A DNA stretch of 6,320 bases from Candidatus Cloacimonadota bacterium. Lineage in GTDB: Bacteria > Cloacimonadota > Cloacimonadia > Cloacimonadales > WRIO01. Positions 1-5,796 of the stretch are shown here, in pieces. Positions within the stretch are counted from its first letter, which is position 1, and each line of letters begins with the position of its first letter. The translations under genes and the position numbers were made by a program. A model generated the notes under the pieces. It saw nothing but the letters and a program-made list of their open reading frames with translations. It ran no database searches and was not told the DNA's origin. The stretch lies in contig JAGOCT010000109.1 of the NCBI GenBank assembly GCA_017998585.1, positions 1 through 6,320 on the forward strand, read 5' to 3'.

Positions 1-147
1 ATCAAACAGGAATTACTAAAACAGGAAACAAAAGAGGGTGGATCTGTTTTGTACAAACTGATTGATGCAAAAGCAGGCGATAAGATTCAGGTGATTACAG
101 ATTGTAATAAAGGTGGAAAGAAGTCTGAAACACTCGTAGTCAAATAA
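1..147 (+). CDS. 3' end of an unrecognised gene (partial)
   Basis: Frame 1 is open from the first base to a TAA at 145-147 and gives 48 residues, beginning IKQELLKQET and ending KKSETLVVK. The tail is Lys-rich with alternating hydrophobic residues (KIQVITDCNKGG, then ETLVVK), which suggests closing beta strands of a small domain. One Cys is present, and no catalytic motif or membrane segment is visible. An intrinsic terminator begins 7 bases after the stop, which supports this being a real gene end. The following barrel gene starts 45 bases downstream on the same strand, so the two could share a transcript if the terminator leaks. I do not recognise the family, and the start lies outside the window. 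Confidence 0.6.
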   Translation: MKQELLKQETKEGGSVLYKLIDAKAGDKIQVITDCNKGGKKSETLVVK

Positions 148-153
148 TTTTCT

Positions 154-178
154 GGCAGGGTAAAACCTGCCTTTTTTT
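154..178 (+). terminator. Intrinsic terminator after the first partial gene
   Basis: A perfect 6-bp stem, GGCAGG (154-159) with CCTGCC (166-171), encloses a 6-base loop (GTAAAA) and is followed at once by seven T residues (172-178). It ends only 14 bases before the ATG of the next gene, so it either separates two transcripts or acts as a leaky or attenuating hairpin ahead of the barrel gene. No convincing promoter was found between it and that gene. Confidence 0.85.
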
Positions 179-182
179 ATTT

Positions 183-188
183 AGGAGA
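183..188 (+). promoter_or_regulatory. Ribosome binding site of the barrel gene
   Basis: AGGAGA lies 4 bases upstream of the ATG at 193, a good Shine-Dalgarno match that fixes this start. It sits only 4 bases after the T-tract of the preceding terminator. A transcript starting downstream of that hairpin would therefore have almost no leader. Confidence 0.7.
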
Positions 189-192
189 TACA

Positions 193-957
193 ATGAAAAA
201 AAATATGCTATTGATGCTGCTTTATTTAATGGTTTTGGGGTTGTTTGCCTATGAAAATTCAATGCTAAATCTTTACGCTCCGACTCAACTGGATAAAGGA
301 CAGGGACAGTTTCAGATCAAACATCGTTTCTATGGGGATATTACTGAAGAACCTCTAGATTCATTTTTTGGTATGTTAAATGGAGTCAATATTGGTATTG
401 ATCTCCGATACCAAATCTTTCCTAAAACAGAAATGACTTTCAATTATTCCAAATTTAAAAAAGATACTCAGTTTGGATTATCTTATCTGTTAAATAAAGA
501 AGATTTTCCTCTGCATGGACAAATCAATATTGATTACCTGACATTTAAAGAACCTTTGATGAATGATGACAGAAGAGGTAATTTTAAATCTGTTCTATCC
601 ATTCAGAATGAAGCACTTTGGGATCGATTTGTCGGTACAATAAATACGGGCTATGACTTATATTATGAGAGACCTCTATTGGGATTTGGTGCGAATGTGA
701 TGATTTTAGACAAAGTATATTTGATTGGAGAATACTATCCAGTTTTAGATCGATATACAGATATTGTTCAGTTAAAAAGATACTTAAAGGAATCAGATGT
801 ATTTACTGTCGGATTAAAATTAGACACCTATGGTCATCATTTTAAATTCCAGGTATCTAATTCAGAACATCTGAATCTTCATCGATTGACGATGGGTGCA
901 GATAGAAAAGCACCTTTAATGTTTGGCTTTAATATCGAAAGAAGATTAGGATTATAG
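193..957 (+). CDS. Exported outer-membrane beta-barrel-like protein (DUF5777-like)
   Basis: This is a 254-residue protein. Residues 1 to about 19 form a signal peptide: MKK, then a Leu/Met-rich core, with probable cleavage near FAY-EN. The rest has no further hydrophobic helix. It is made of short alternating, aromatic-rich segments such as NIGIDLRYQIF (66-76), EMTFNYSKF (80-88), TQFGLSYLL (92-100), DVFTVGLKL (202-210) and the terminal LMFGFNIERRLGL, which is typical of a small outer-membrane barrel. The early GQGQFQIKHRFYGDI (36-50), followed by FFGMLNGVNIGIDLRY, resembles the 'HRFG ... FG ... G-Y' opening of the DUF5777 membrane-barrel family; that assignment is from memory. The downstream DOMON lipoprotein starts 8 bases after this stop with an overlapping Shine-Dalgarno, so the two are probably co-translated and may work together at the outer membrane. 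Pore formation is inferred, not shown. An unrelated periplasmic beta-sandwich is the main alternative. Confidence 0.65.
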   Translation: MKKNMLLMLLYLMVLGLFAYENSMLNLYAPTQLDKGQGQFQIKHRFYGDITEEPLDSFFGMLNGVNIGIDLRYQIFPKTEMTFNYSKFKKDTQFGLSYLLNKEDFPLHGQINIDYLTFKEPLMNDDRRGNFKSVLSIQNEALWDRFVGTINTGYDLYYERPLLGFGANVMILDKVYLIGEYYPVLDRYTDIVQLKRYLKESDVFTVGLKLDTYGHHFKFQVSNSEHLNLHRLTMGADRKAPLMFGFNIERRLGL

Positions 958-961
958 GAGG
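956..961 (+). promoter_or_regulatory. Shine-Dalgarno overlapping the upstream stop codon
   Basis: A full AGGAGG at 956-961 shares its first two bases with the TAG stop (955-957) of the barrel gene and stands 4 bases before the ATG at 966. This geometry suggests translational coupling, so the barrel and the DOMON lipoprotein are likely made in linked amounts. Confidence 0.75.
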
Positions 962-965
962 ATTT

Positions 966-2516
966 ATGAAAAATATCATCATTATCATATCTGCTTTACT
1001 TGTTATGTTTGGATTAAGCTCTTGTAATCGGGTTTCTGAAGAGATCATTGGTCCAGGAAATACTGGGGTTGATGATCAGGGGTTTAGCGTTGTCAATGCA
1101 AATGGCTTTATTTTAAAGTATAAAGTAGAAGGTTCTGACTTACATTGTAAATTAAGTGCTGCTACAAGTGGTTGGGTGGCTGTTGGTTTTAATCCGAGTG
1201 CAATGATGAAAGATGCCAATTTTATTATTGGTTATGTGAGTAACAATACTGCCAATATCCGAGATGATTTTGGTGTCAGTAATACAGAACACAATGCCGA
1301 TATTGCAATTGGAGGGACATCTAATGTGACATTGATAGAAGGCTCTGAGATTAATGGAATCACTTTACTTGATTTTAAAATTCCAATGAATTCTGGAGAC
1401 CCTAAAGACAGCGTTTTGAATCTCAATCAGTCATATCCAATCATATTTGCAAAAGGATCTGCTGATGATTATACCTCATATCATACAGCAGTTGCTTTTT
1501 CTTCAATAACCTTAGGCACGCCTGACCCAGGAGGAAGTGATTCAACAGGAGTTGTACCCGACACCCTTGGTTATCATCATGTTGATACCGCAGATTATCA
1601 GTTTCACTGGAAGATAGAAAATGATTCTATCAGATGTATTTTATCTGCCAATACAAGTGGTTGGGTGGCTGTTGGCTTTGATCCTGTAATCAGAATGCAG
1701 GGTGCAAATTTTATTATCGGATATGTGAGTAACAATGTTGTAAGCATAAGAGATGATTATGGCGTATCTCAAACTGCCCATTCCTCAGACATTTCTCTTG
1801 GGGGAAGTGAAAATGTAAGTCAGAAAGCAGGTAATGAAAGTAATGGTGTTACCACGATTAGTTTTACAATGCCTTTAAATTCTGGAGATACTTATGATAA
1901 AGCGCTAAATCCATTAAACACTTATCCGGTGATATTTGCAAAAGGAGATACAGATGATTTCTCATCACTTCATACAGGCACTTCAGTTATCAACTTAAAT
2001 CTTGCCGGTACTTCTGTTTCCCAAGGGATAACAACCGGACCAGATATCGCATTAGATAATGACTTGAGCGGTTTTCAAACAGAATCTTTTGATAATGTAT
2101 CATTTAAATGGAAAGTCATCGGTGACTCAATACGTGTACATTTAGTGATGCCAACAAGCGGTTGGCTGGCAGTTGGATTTAGACCTACAGAAGAGATGCT
2201 CAATTCAAATCTGATTATTGGATATGTAAAGGATGGAGTTGCTTATCTAAGAGATGATTTTGGAGATTCTGAAACAACTCATGCATCTGATCTATCACTA
2301 GGGGGAGACAACCATGTTAGAAGAGTTTATGGAAGGGAAACAGGGAATACAACCGAAATCCATTTTACCATACCGTTGAACTCCGGAGATGCTTTCGATC
2401 GAATAATCGTACCCGGAAACGAGATTAAAATCATATTTGCATATGGACCAAATCAATCAGACAATTTTAACTCAATGCATGCTTATGAGGAAGAAAGAGA
2501 TATACTGATTAACTGA
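966..2516 (+). CDS. Lipoprotein with three tandem DOMON domains
   Basis: This 516-residue protein starts with a lipoprotein signal: MKN, a hydrophobic core, then lipobox LSSC with Cys20 as the lipidated residue. Three DOMON beta-sandwich domains follow, at about residues 38-183, 205-347 and 368-515. Each carries the same ordered motifs: GW(V/L)AVGF at 69-75, 232-238 and 399-405; a Met six residues after that Phe (M81, M244, M411); RDD(F/Y)G; a His followed by an Asp-containing S(L/I)GG-like block; (M/L)NSGD; and a late Ser-x-His (H173, H336, H505). The Met-to-late-His distance is 92, 92 and 94 residues. DOMON domains are known to bind haem or sugars; in the cellobiose dehydrogenase cytochrome domain a Met and a His hold haem b. 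A three-haem surface cytochrome is therefore plausible but unproven. There is no CXXCH, so c-type haem is excluded. The linker at 184-204 is Gly/Pro/Asp-rich. The gene is coupled to the barrel gene upstream and ends at a hairpin terminator. Confidence 0.88.
   Translation: MKNIIIIISALLVMFGLSSCNRVSEEIIGPGNTGVDDQGFSVVNANGFILKYKVEGSDLHCKLSAATSGWVAVGFNPSAMMKDANFIIGYVSNNTANIRDDFGVSNTEHNADIAIGGTSNVTLIEGSEINGITLLDFKIPMNSGDPKDSVLNLNQSYPIIFAKGSADDYTSYHTAVAFSSITLGTPDPGGSDSTGVVPDTLGYHHVDTADYQFHWKIENDSIRCILSANTSGWVAVGFDPVIRMQGANFIIGYVSNNVVSIRDDYGVSQTAHSSDISLGGSENVSQKAGNESNGVTTISFTMPLNSGDTYDKALNPLNTYPVIFAKGDTDDFSSLHTGTSVINLNLAGTSVSQGITTGPDIALDNDLSGFQTESFDNVSFKWKVIGDSIRVHLVMPTSGWLAVGFRPTEEMLNSNLIIGYVKDGVAYLRDDFGDSETTHASDLSLGGDNHVRRVYGRETGNTTEIHFTIPLNSGDAFDRIIVPGNEIKIIFAYGPNQSDNFNSMHAYEEERDILIN
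1077..1511 (+). repeat. DOMON repeat 1 of the lipoprotein
   Basis: This covers approximate residues 38-182. Key residues are GWVAVGF 69-75, Met81, RDDFG 99-103, His109, Asp112, NSGD 142-145, FAKG 161-164 and His173. Cys61 lies in the strand before GWVAVGF. A 24-base stretch at 1163-1186 is identical to 1652-1675 in repeat 2. Confidence 0.8.
1578..2006 (+). repeat. DOMON repeat 2 of the lipoprotein
   Basis: This covers approximate residues 205-347. Key residues are GWVAVGF 232-238, Met244, RDDYG 262-266, His272, Asp275, LNSGD 304-308, FAKG 324-327 and His336. Cys224 occupies the same place as Cys61 of repeat 1. This shared Cys and the close nucleotide identity make repeats 1 and 2 the most recent duplicates. 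Confidence 0.8.
2067..2513 (+). repeat. DOMON repeat 3 of the lipoprotein
   Basis: This covers approximate residues 368-516. Key residues are GWLAVGF 399-405, Met411, RDDFG 429-433, His439, Asp442, LNSGD 471-475, FAYG 491-494 and His505. It is the most diverged copy: Val391 replaces the Cys of repeats 1 and 2, and the late block is two residues longer (PNQSDNFNSMH). That spacing matches the single DOMON domain in the convergent gene downstream. Confidence 0.8.
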
Positions 2517-2526
2517 CACGATATTG

Positions 2527-2560
2527 ACACACAGGAGATAGAGAATCTCCTGTGTGTTTT
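2527..2560 (+). terminator. Hairpin terminator between convergent DOMON genes
   Basis: A perfect 13-bp inverted repeat (2527-2539 with 2545-2557, loop AGAGA) lies 10 bases after the TGA of the triple-DOMON gene. It is followed by a short T-run (2557-2560, then C, TT). The stem may also stop transcripts of the minus-strand gene ending at 2575. On that strand no T-tract follows, so bidirectional action is uncertain. Confidence 0.75.
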
Positions 2561-2574
2561 CTTGAAACGATCTT

Positions 2575-3723
2575 TTATTTAAGTAGGATTATTTTTTTTC
2601 CAAAACTGTTATAGGATGATTTCATAATCAGCATATAAATCCCTGATGACACCCTATTCCCTTTCAGGTCTTTGCCATCCCAATACAAATCATGGTATTC
2701 ACCCTTTGCTTTAAATCCTTTAAAAAGAGTATTTATCAGATGTCCTTTTTGATCAAATACTGTTAATTCAATCTGTCCATCCATCGGTATTTCATAAGCG
2801 ATTCTGGTATAAGGATTGAAGGGATTTGGATAATTGCTGACTTTAAATCTGTTAATGTTTACTTCGACATTATCATTGCTTAATAACTGAAGTAAAAATA
2901 CTTCTGATAAATGCATGCTATCATCTGCTTCTTTTCCTTCTATCCAATAATAAGTAATCTGGTTTGGATTGTCACCTAGGTATGTAAAGGAGTAAAAAGC
3001 ATTATCCGTATTTTGAGCAGGAATTGGGTTTGGATTTATAATGCTTGCCTGATTAAAATCAGGGCTGTCAGAACGATAAATTCGATAAGAAATCATATTA
3101 GTTTCATTACGGGTTTGCCATTCAATTAATGTAACCATTGTATCATTCCAAACAGCCTGAGTATTTACATATTCTAAAGCTGTTGGTATTTCCTGAATCA
3201 TTATCTGACCACTGCTTACAGTAGTATGCATTGACGTAAAATTATCAGAATTGTTTGCTCCTTTGGCAAGAATAACCGGAATGTTTTGACCTGGTGTTAA
3301 AACTTTATCATACTGATCTCCACTGTTTAGTGGTATTTGAAATTGAACCCTAGTGATGCCATTTTCTTCTGTTCCATTGGATTGTAAAATATTGTTTGTA
3401 CCGCCTAAACTTAAATCTGAATTATGAGATGTTTGGCTGACACCAAAATCATCTCGTATGTTTAAAACCCCATTAGAAACGTAAGCAATAATGATATTTG
3501 CATTTGCCATAGCGCTTGTTGCTCCAAATCCAACTGCTATCCAACCAGTGGTTTGAGCACTGATGATGACTTCTAAATTTGCAGTAGTGGTGGTTCTCCA
3601 CTGTAAATTAAATCCATTTTGGCTTAACGTCTGATAAACATAATCTCTTTCTGGAAGCTCCTGTGATGATAATATGTTTATTAACATGATGATTATCATG
3701 AGTAAAAATACATGCTTTTTCAT
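2575..3723 (-). CDS. Secreted DOMON protein with FnIII-like and C-terminal sorting domains
   Basis: The start chosen is the ATG at 3723-3721, preceded by a full AGGAGG (3728-3733). The frame stays open to an ATG at 3774, but that would put 17 extra residues before the signal peptide. The product has 382 residues. A signal peptide covers about 1-20 (MKKHVFLLMIIIMLINILSS). One DOMON domain (about 31-175) has GWIAVGF 60-66, Met72, RDDFG 90-94, His100, LNSGD 132-136 and His166. A fibronectin-III-like module (about 181-281) contains IEWQTRNETN and ISYRIYRS. A C-terminal FlgD/type-IX-secretion-like domain (about 293-382) has NYPNPFNP, then WDGKDLKGN and SSGIY, ending KKIILLK. In related phyla such domains direct outer-membrane export or surface attachment. 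The DOMON domain is a close paralogue of the lipoprotein repeats, so both proteins probably bind the same ligand or haem at the cell surface. Confidence 0.85.
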   Translation of the reverse strand: MKKHVFLLMIIIMLINILSSQELPERDYVYQTLSQNGFNLQWRTTTTANLEVIISAQTTGWIAVGFGATSAMANANIIIAYVSNGVLNIRDDFGVSQTSHNSDLSLGGTNNILQSNGTEENGITRVQFQIPLNSGDQYDKVLTPGQNIPVILAKGANNSDNFTSMHTTVSSGQIMIQEIPTALEYVNTQAVWNDTMVTLIEWQTRNETNMISYRIYRSDSPDFNQASIINPNPIPAQNTDNAFYSFTYLGDNPNQITYYWIEGKEADDSMHLSEVFLLQLLSNDNVEVNINRFKVSNYPNPFNPYTRIAYEIPMDGQIELTVFDQKGHLINTLFKGFKAKGEYHDLYWDGKDLKGNRVSSGIYMLIMKSSYNSFGKKIILLK

Positions 3724-3727
3724 AATT

Positions 3728-3733
3728 CCTCCT
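3728..3733 (-). promoter_or_regulatory. Shine-Dalgarno deciding the start of the secreted DOMON gene
   Basis: CCTCCT on the plus strand reads AGGAGG on the minus strand, 4 bases before the ATG at 3723. It selects this start over the in-frame ATG at 3774, which has no comparable site. Confidence 0.8.
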
Positions 3734-3746
3734 ATTTTTATAGGAT

Positions 3747-3774
3747 ATAGTACAATACTTACAGAGAAAAGCAA
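3747..3774 (-). promoter_or_regulatory. Possible sigma-70-type promoter of the secreted DOMON gene
   Basis: On the minus strand TTGCTT (3774-3769) and TACTAT (3752-3747) stand 16 bases apart, about 24 bases ahead of the start codon. This is a moderate match to -35/-10 boxes. The whole region is AT-rich and an alternative TATAAT lies at 3780-3775, so the call is tentative. Confidence 0.35.
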
Positions 3775-3877
3775 ATTATAAAAAACAAAAGTGAATCTTA
3801 TTCATGAAAATGCGCGCTAACAGATAAAACCATGACTGCCTAATTATTTGATAAAAAAACTTGCAAGAAAGAGGGTT

Positions 3878-3883
3878 TATAAT
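3878..3883 (+). promoter_or_regulatory. Possible -10 box of the nucleotidyltransferase-HD pair
   Basis: A consensus TATAAT lies 30 bases upstream of the ATG at 3914. A TTGATA at 3848-3853 is 24 bases away, too far for a standard -35 box, and the correctly spaced position is A-rich. The box is in the right place for this transcript but stands alone. Confidence 0.35.
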
Positions 3884-3913
3884 AAATAGTCTTATTTGAA
3901 AGAGAGCAGACCT

Positions 3914-4603
3914 ATGAAAGTGGTTATAATCAATGATCAGAAAGATGTGATATATCGCATTACAGATAAAGAGGGCGTAAGTGATGAGCTTCTCCAATCA
4001 ATGTTTTATCAGTTGAATGGGGATTTTTATGAGAAGCGATTACCACTTGAGGCGATGATGTTTGATCATCCTTTTTCGGAAATTGAACCAAGATACAATC
4101 ATTTTATCAATCGAGAATTGATTCAACGATACAATCAGAAAACTCTGGAGGATGCGCTTTTATTGATTTGTCAATTCCACAAGGCTAATCAAATTGACTG
4201 GTGGCTTGCAGGGAGTGCTGCACTTTATATCAGAGGCATTGATGTACAACCTCATGATCTGGACATTATGACATATTTCTCCGAAATTGAAAAAATCAGA
4301 AAATCATTTTTGCCGTATATTGTCGAGCCGTTTCATCGTGTGAAATCATGGGTAGTTAAAGGTTTTGGAGTAATAGATACCGGCATAAGAACAGATTATG
4401 CATTTGAGCCGGAAGCTTTTGTTGATAATGAGGGTTATGTTGATTTTGGTCCTTATGCAGAAAGCCATTTGGAAATTGTGAACTGGAAGGGCTATGACAT
4501 ATTCGTTCCACCTGTAGAATTGCATTTGAAGTCTAATCTCATCAGGAATAGGATTGAAACCGTTGAAAAAATCAAAAAATATAAAGGAGATTTAAATGAT
4601 TAA
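3914..4603 (+). CDS. Nucleotidyltransferase-fold protein
   Basis: The product has 229 residues from the ATG at 3914. The frame opens earlier with a TTG at 3896, but the six extra residues bring no better ribosome site; GAGAG at 3902-3906 serves the ATG. The centre carries the signature of the DNA polymerase-beta-like nucleotidyltransferase superfamily: WWLAGSAALYIRG (96-108, with Gly100-Ser101), then HDLDIM (114-119) with Asp115 and Asp117 as the probable metal-binding pair. Asp161 in RTDYAF could be the third carboxylate. The C-terminal helix LHLKSNLIRNRIETVEKI resembles the ends of small AbiEii/LinB-like members. The first 90 residues are not recognised. The substrate cannot be read from the sequence; tRNA, an antibiotic, a protein or a small molecule are all possible. 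The next gene overlaps by 8 bases, so the two form an operon. Confidence 0.7.
   Translation: MKVVIINDQKDVIYRITDKEGVSDELLQSMFYQLNGDFYEKRLPLEAMMFDHPFSEIEPRYNHFINRELIQRYNQKTLEDALLLICQFHKANQIDWWLAGSAALYIRGIDVQPHDLDIMTYFSEIEKIRKSFLPYIVEPFHRVKSWVVKGFGVIDTGIRTDYAFEPEAFVDNEGYVDFGPYAESHLEIVNWKGYDIFVPPVELHLKSNLIRNRIETVEKIKKYKGDLND
4585..4590 (+). promoter_or_regulatory. Shine-Dalgarno of the HD gene inside the preceding gene
   Basis: AGGAGA ends 5 bases before the ATG at 4596 and lies wholly within the last codons of the nucleotidyltransferase gene. It fixes the HD start and suits coupled translation of the two genes. Confidence 0.7.
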
Positions 4604-5147
4604 CCGAGAACAAGCGATGCTGTTGTTAAAAGAACATTTAAAAAATATTAATTTGCAAAATCATTGTCTTGCAGTAGCGACTGTAATGGAAGCGTTAGCG
4701 CTTCGAATGAATGAAGATGTTGAGAAATGGTATCTGGCAGGTCTGTTGCATGATATTGATTATGATATGACTTTTGAAACACCTGAGAAGCATGCGCTGA
4801 TAGCCATGGATATTTTAAAAGATATAGATGTTTCAGATGATATCTGTCAGGCGATTCGCTCCCATAGTGGTAATTTCCCACTTGAAAGCTTAATGGATAA
4901 AGCACTCTGGTGTGCAGATCCTGTTACCGGTTTGATACTGGCATCTGCACTGATGACACCTGAAAAGAAAATCTCTGCGATTAAACAGTCTTCATTGATG
5001 AAAAAATACAAATCAAAAGGCTTTGCAGCAGGTGCTAACCGGGAACAGATTGCATCTTCAGAAAACATTGGAATCACTTTGGCTGATTTTTTAGCTTTGG
5101 CAACAGAAGCAATGATAAAAATCGAAGGACTGATTATCGGTACATAG
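4596..5147 (+). CDS. HD-domain predicted phosphohydrolase
   Basis: The product has 183 residues and is probably cytoplasmic, since no signal or membrane segment is seen. HD-superfamily metal ligands appear in order: His23 (QNHCLAV), His52-Asp53 (GLLHDIDYD), His66 (EKHALIA), His90 (RSHSG) and Asp108 (WCADPVTGL). The compact size, and the CADPVTGL motif followed by a long helical tail, match what I recall of COG2316-type small HD hydrolases, whose substrate is not established. HD proteins cleave phosphate esters in nucleotides or related compounds. The start overlaps the nucleotidyltransferase gene by 8 bases, suggesting opposing or sequential reactions on one substrate, which is an inference. 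The 3' end overlaps tag on the opposite strand by 14 bases, and no terminator follows. Confidence 0.8.
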   Translation: MINREQAMLLLKEHLKNINLQNHCLAVATVMEALALRMNEDVEKWYLAGLLHDIDYDMTFETPEKHALIAMDILKDIDVSDDICQAIRSHSGNFPLESLMDKALWCADPVTGLILASALMTPEKKISAIKQSSLMKKYKSKGFAAGANREQIASSENIGITLADFLALATEAMIKIEGLIIGT

Positions 5148-5703
5148 AGTAGCAATCACAATCTACCAGATGATCATTTACCATTCCTACAGATTGCATG
5201 AAAGCATAGCAAATGGTTGATCCTACAAATTTAAATCCTTTTTTCTTTAATGCTTTACTCATTGCATCGCTGACAGGGCTTGTTGCAGGAATTTCATTCA
5301 TTACTTTCCAATGATTGATAATGGGCTGGTGATTCACAAAAGACCAGATATAATCTTTAAAACTGCCTGTTTCTTCTAAAATTTTCAGGTAGATACCGGC
5401 ATTATGAATCATTGCATCAATTTTTCGACGATTTCGGATAATACCTGAATTATTCATCAATTCTTGAATCTTTATTTCATCATATTTCACTATCTTTTGA
5501 GGATCAAATCCATCAAATGCCAGTCGATAGTTTTCTCTTTTTCTTAATACGGTAATCCAGCTCAGTCCTGCCTGAGCTGCTTCAAGACAAAGTTTTTCAA
5601 ACAAAAGCCGATCATCCAGTAAAGGCTTTCCCCATTCAGTGTCGTGATAATGACGATATAATTCATCTGAACCGCACCAGGTACAGCGTTTAGTTATTTG
5701 CAT
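5134..5703 (-). CDS. tag: DNA-3-methyladenine glycosylase I
   Basis: The product has 189 residues, the normal length for Tag. It removes 3-methyladenine from alkylated DNA as the first step of base excision repair, in the cytoplasm. Similarity to Escherichia coli Tag runs end to end: RCTWC...LYRHYHDTEWG at the N-terminus, CLEAAQAGLSWITVLRKREN (39-58), GIIRNRRKI (87-95), WSFVNHQP (120-127), SKALKKKGFKFVGSTICYAF (149-168) and VNDH near the end. The zinc ligands of the family are present as Cys7, His20, His178 and Cys182. The base-recognition residues Tyr19, Glu41 and Trp49 align with Tyr16, Glu38 and Trp46 of the E. coli enzyme. The start is supported by GGAGGA at 5712-5707, three bases before the ATG. 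The gene appears complete and functional. Its last codons overlap the convergent HD gene. A terminator upstream suggests its own transcription. Confidence 0.97.
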   Translation of the reverse strand: MQITKRCTWCGSDELYRHYHDTEWGKPLLDDRLLFEKLCLEAAQAGLSWITVLRKRENYRLAFDGFDPQKIVKYDEIKIQELMNNSGIIRNRRKIDAMIHNAGIYLKILEETGSFKDYIWSFVNHQPIINHWKVMNEIPATSPVSDAMSKALKKKGFKFVGSTICYAFMQSVGMVNDHLVDCDCYSMYR

Positions 5704-5730
5704 AAGTCCTCCAAATCAAGTAAATCGTTT

Positions 5731-5765
5731 AAAAGAAAATACTACAGGCAAGCTACCTGTAGTAT
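5731..5765 (-). terminator. Intrinsic terminator after the Cache-domain gene
   Basis: A perfect 10-bp inverted repeat (5739-5748 with 5756-5765, 7-base loop) is followed on the minus strand by TTTCTTTT (5738-5731). It lies 31 bases beyond the stop of the Cache-domain gene and just ahead of tag, so it probably separates the two transcripts. On the plus strand no T-tract follows. Confidence 0.75.
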
Positions 5766-5796
5766 AATCATCATAGCAAAAGGCTTACCAATTTCA

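Noticed and set aside
1232..1426. 64-codon minus-strand open frame inside the triple-DOMON gene
   Set aside because: It lies wholly within strongly conserved DOMON repeat 1 on the other strand, has no ribosome site worth noting and resembles no protein.
966..2516. Possible multihaem c-type cytochrome
   Set aside because: No CXXCH motif exists. The only cysteines are the lipobox Cys20, Cys61 and Cys224.
3724..3774. N-terminal extension of the secreted DOMON protein to the ATG at 3774
   Set aside because: The extension would bury the signal peptide, lacks a ribosome site and covers the probable promoter. The AGGAGG at 3728-3733 points to 3723.
3896..3913. TTG start for the nucleotidyltransferase gene
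   Set aside because: The six added residues are not supported by a better Shine-Dalgarno, and the ATG at 3914 is well placed. TTG cannot be fully excluded.
3776..3997. 73-codon minus-strand open frame across the divergent intergenic region
   Set aside because: It overlaps the start of the nucleotidyltransferase gene antisense. The Phe/Ile-rich translation reflects AT-rich DNA, and there is no Shine-Dalgarno.
4648..5155. Two minus-strand open frames (4648-4905 and 4847-5155) antisense to the HD gene
   Set aside because: The HD metal-ligand motifs on the plus strand show which frame is real. The antisense frames have no domain-like features.
5761..5784. Minus-strand TATACT (5766-5761) with a weak upstream box as a promoter for tag
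   Set aside because: The only TTG-like box is 19 bases away, and the start point would fall inside the terminator hairpin. It is too weak to call.
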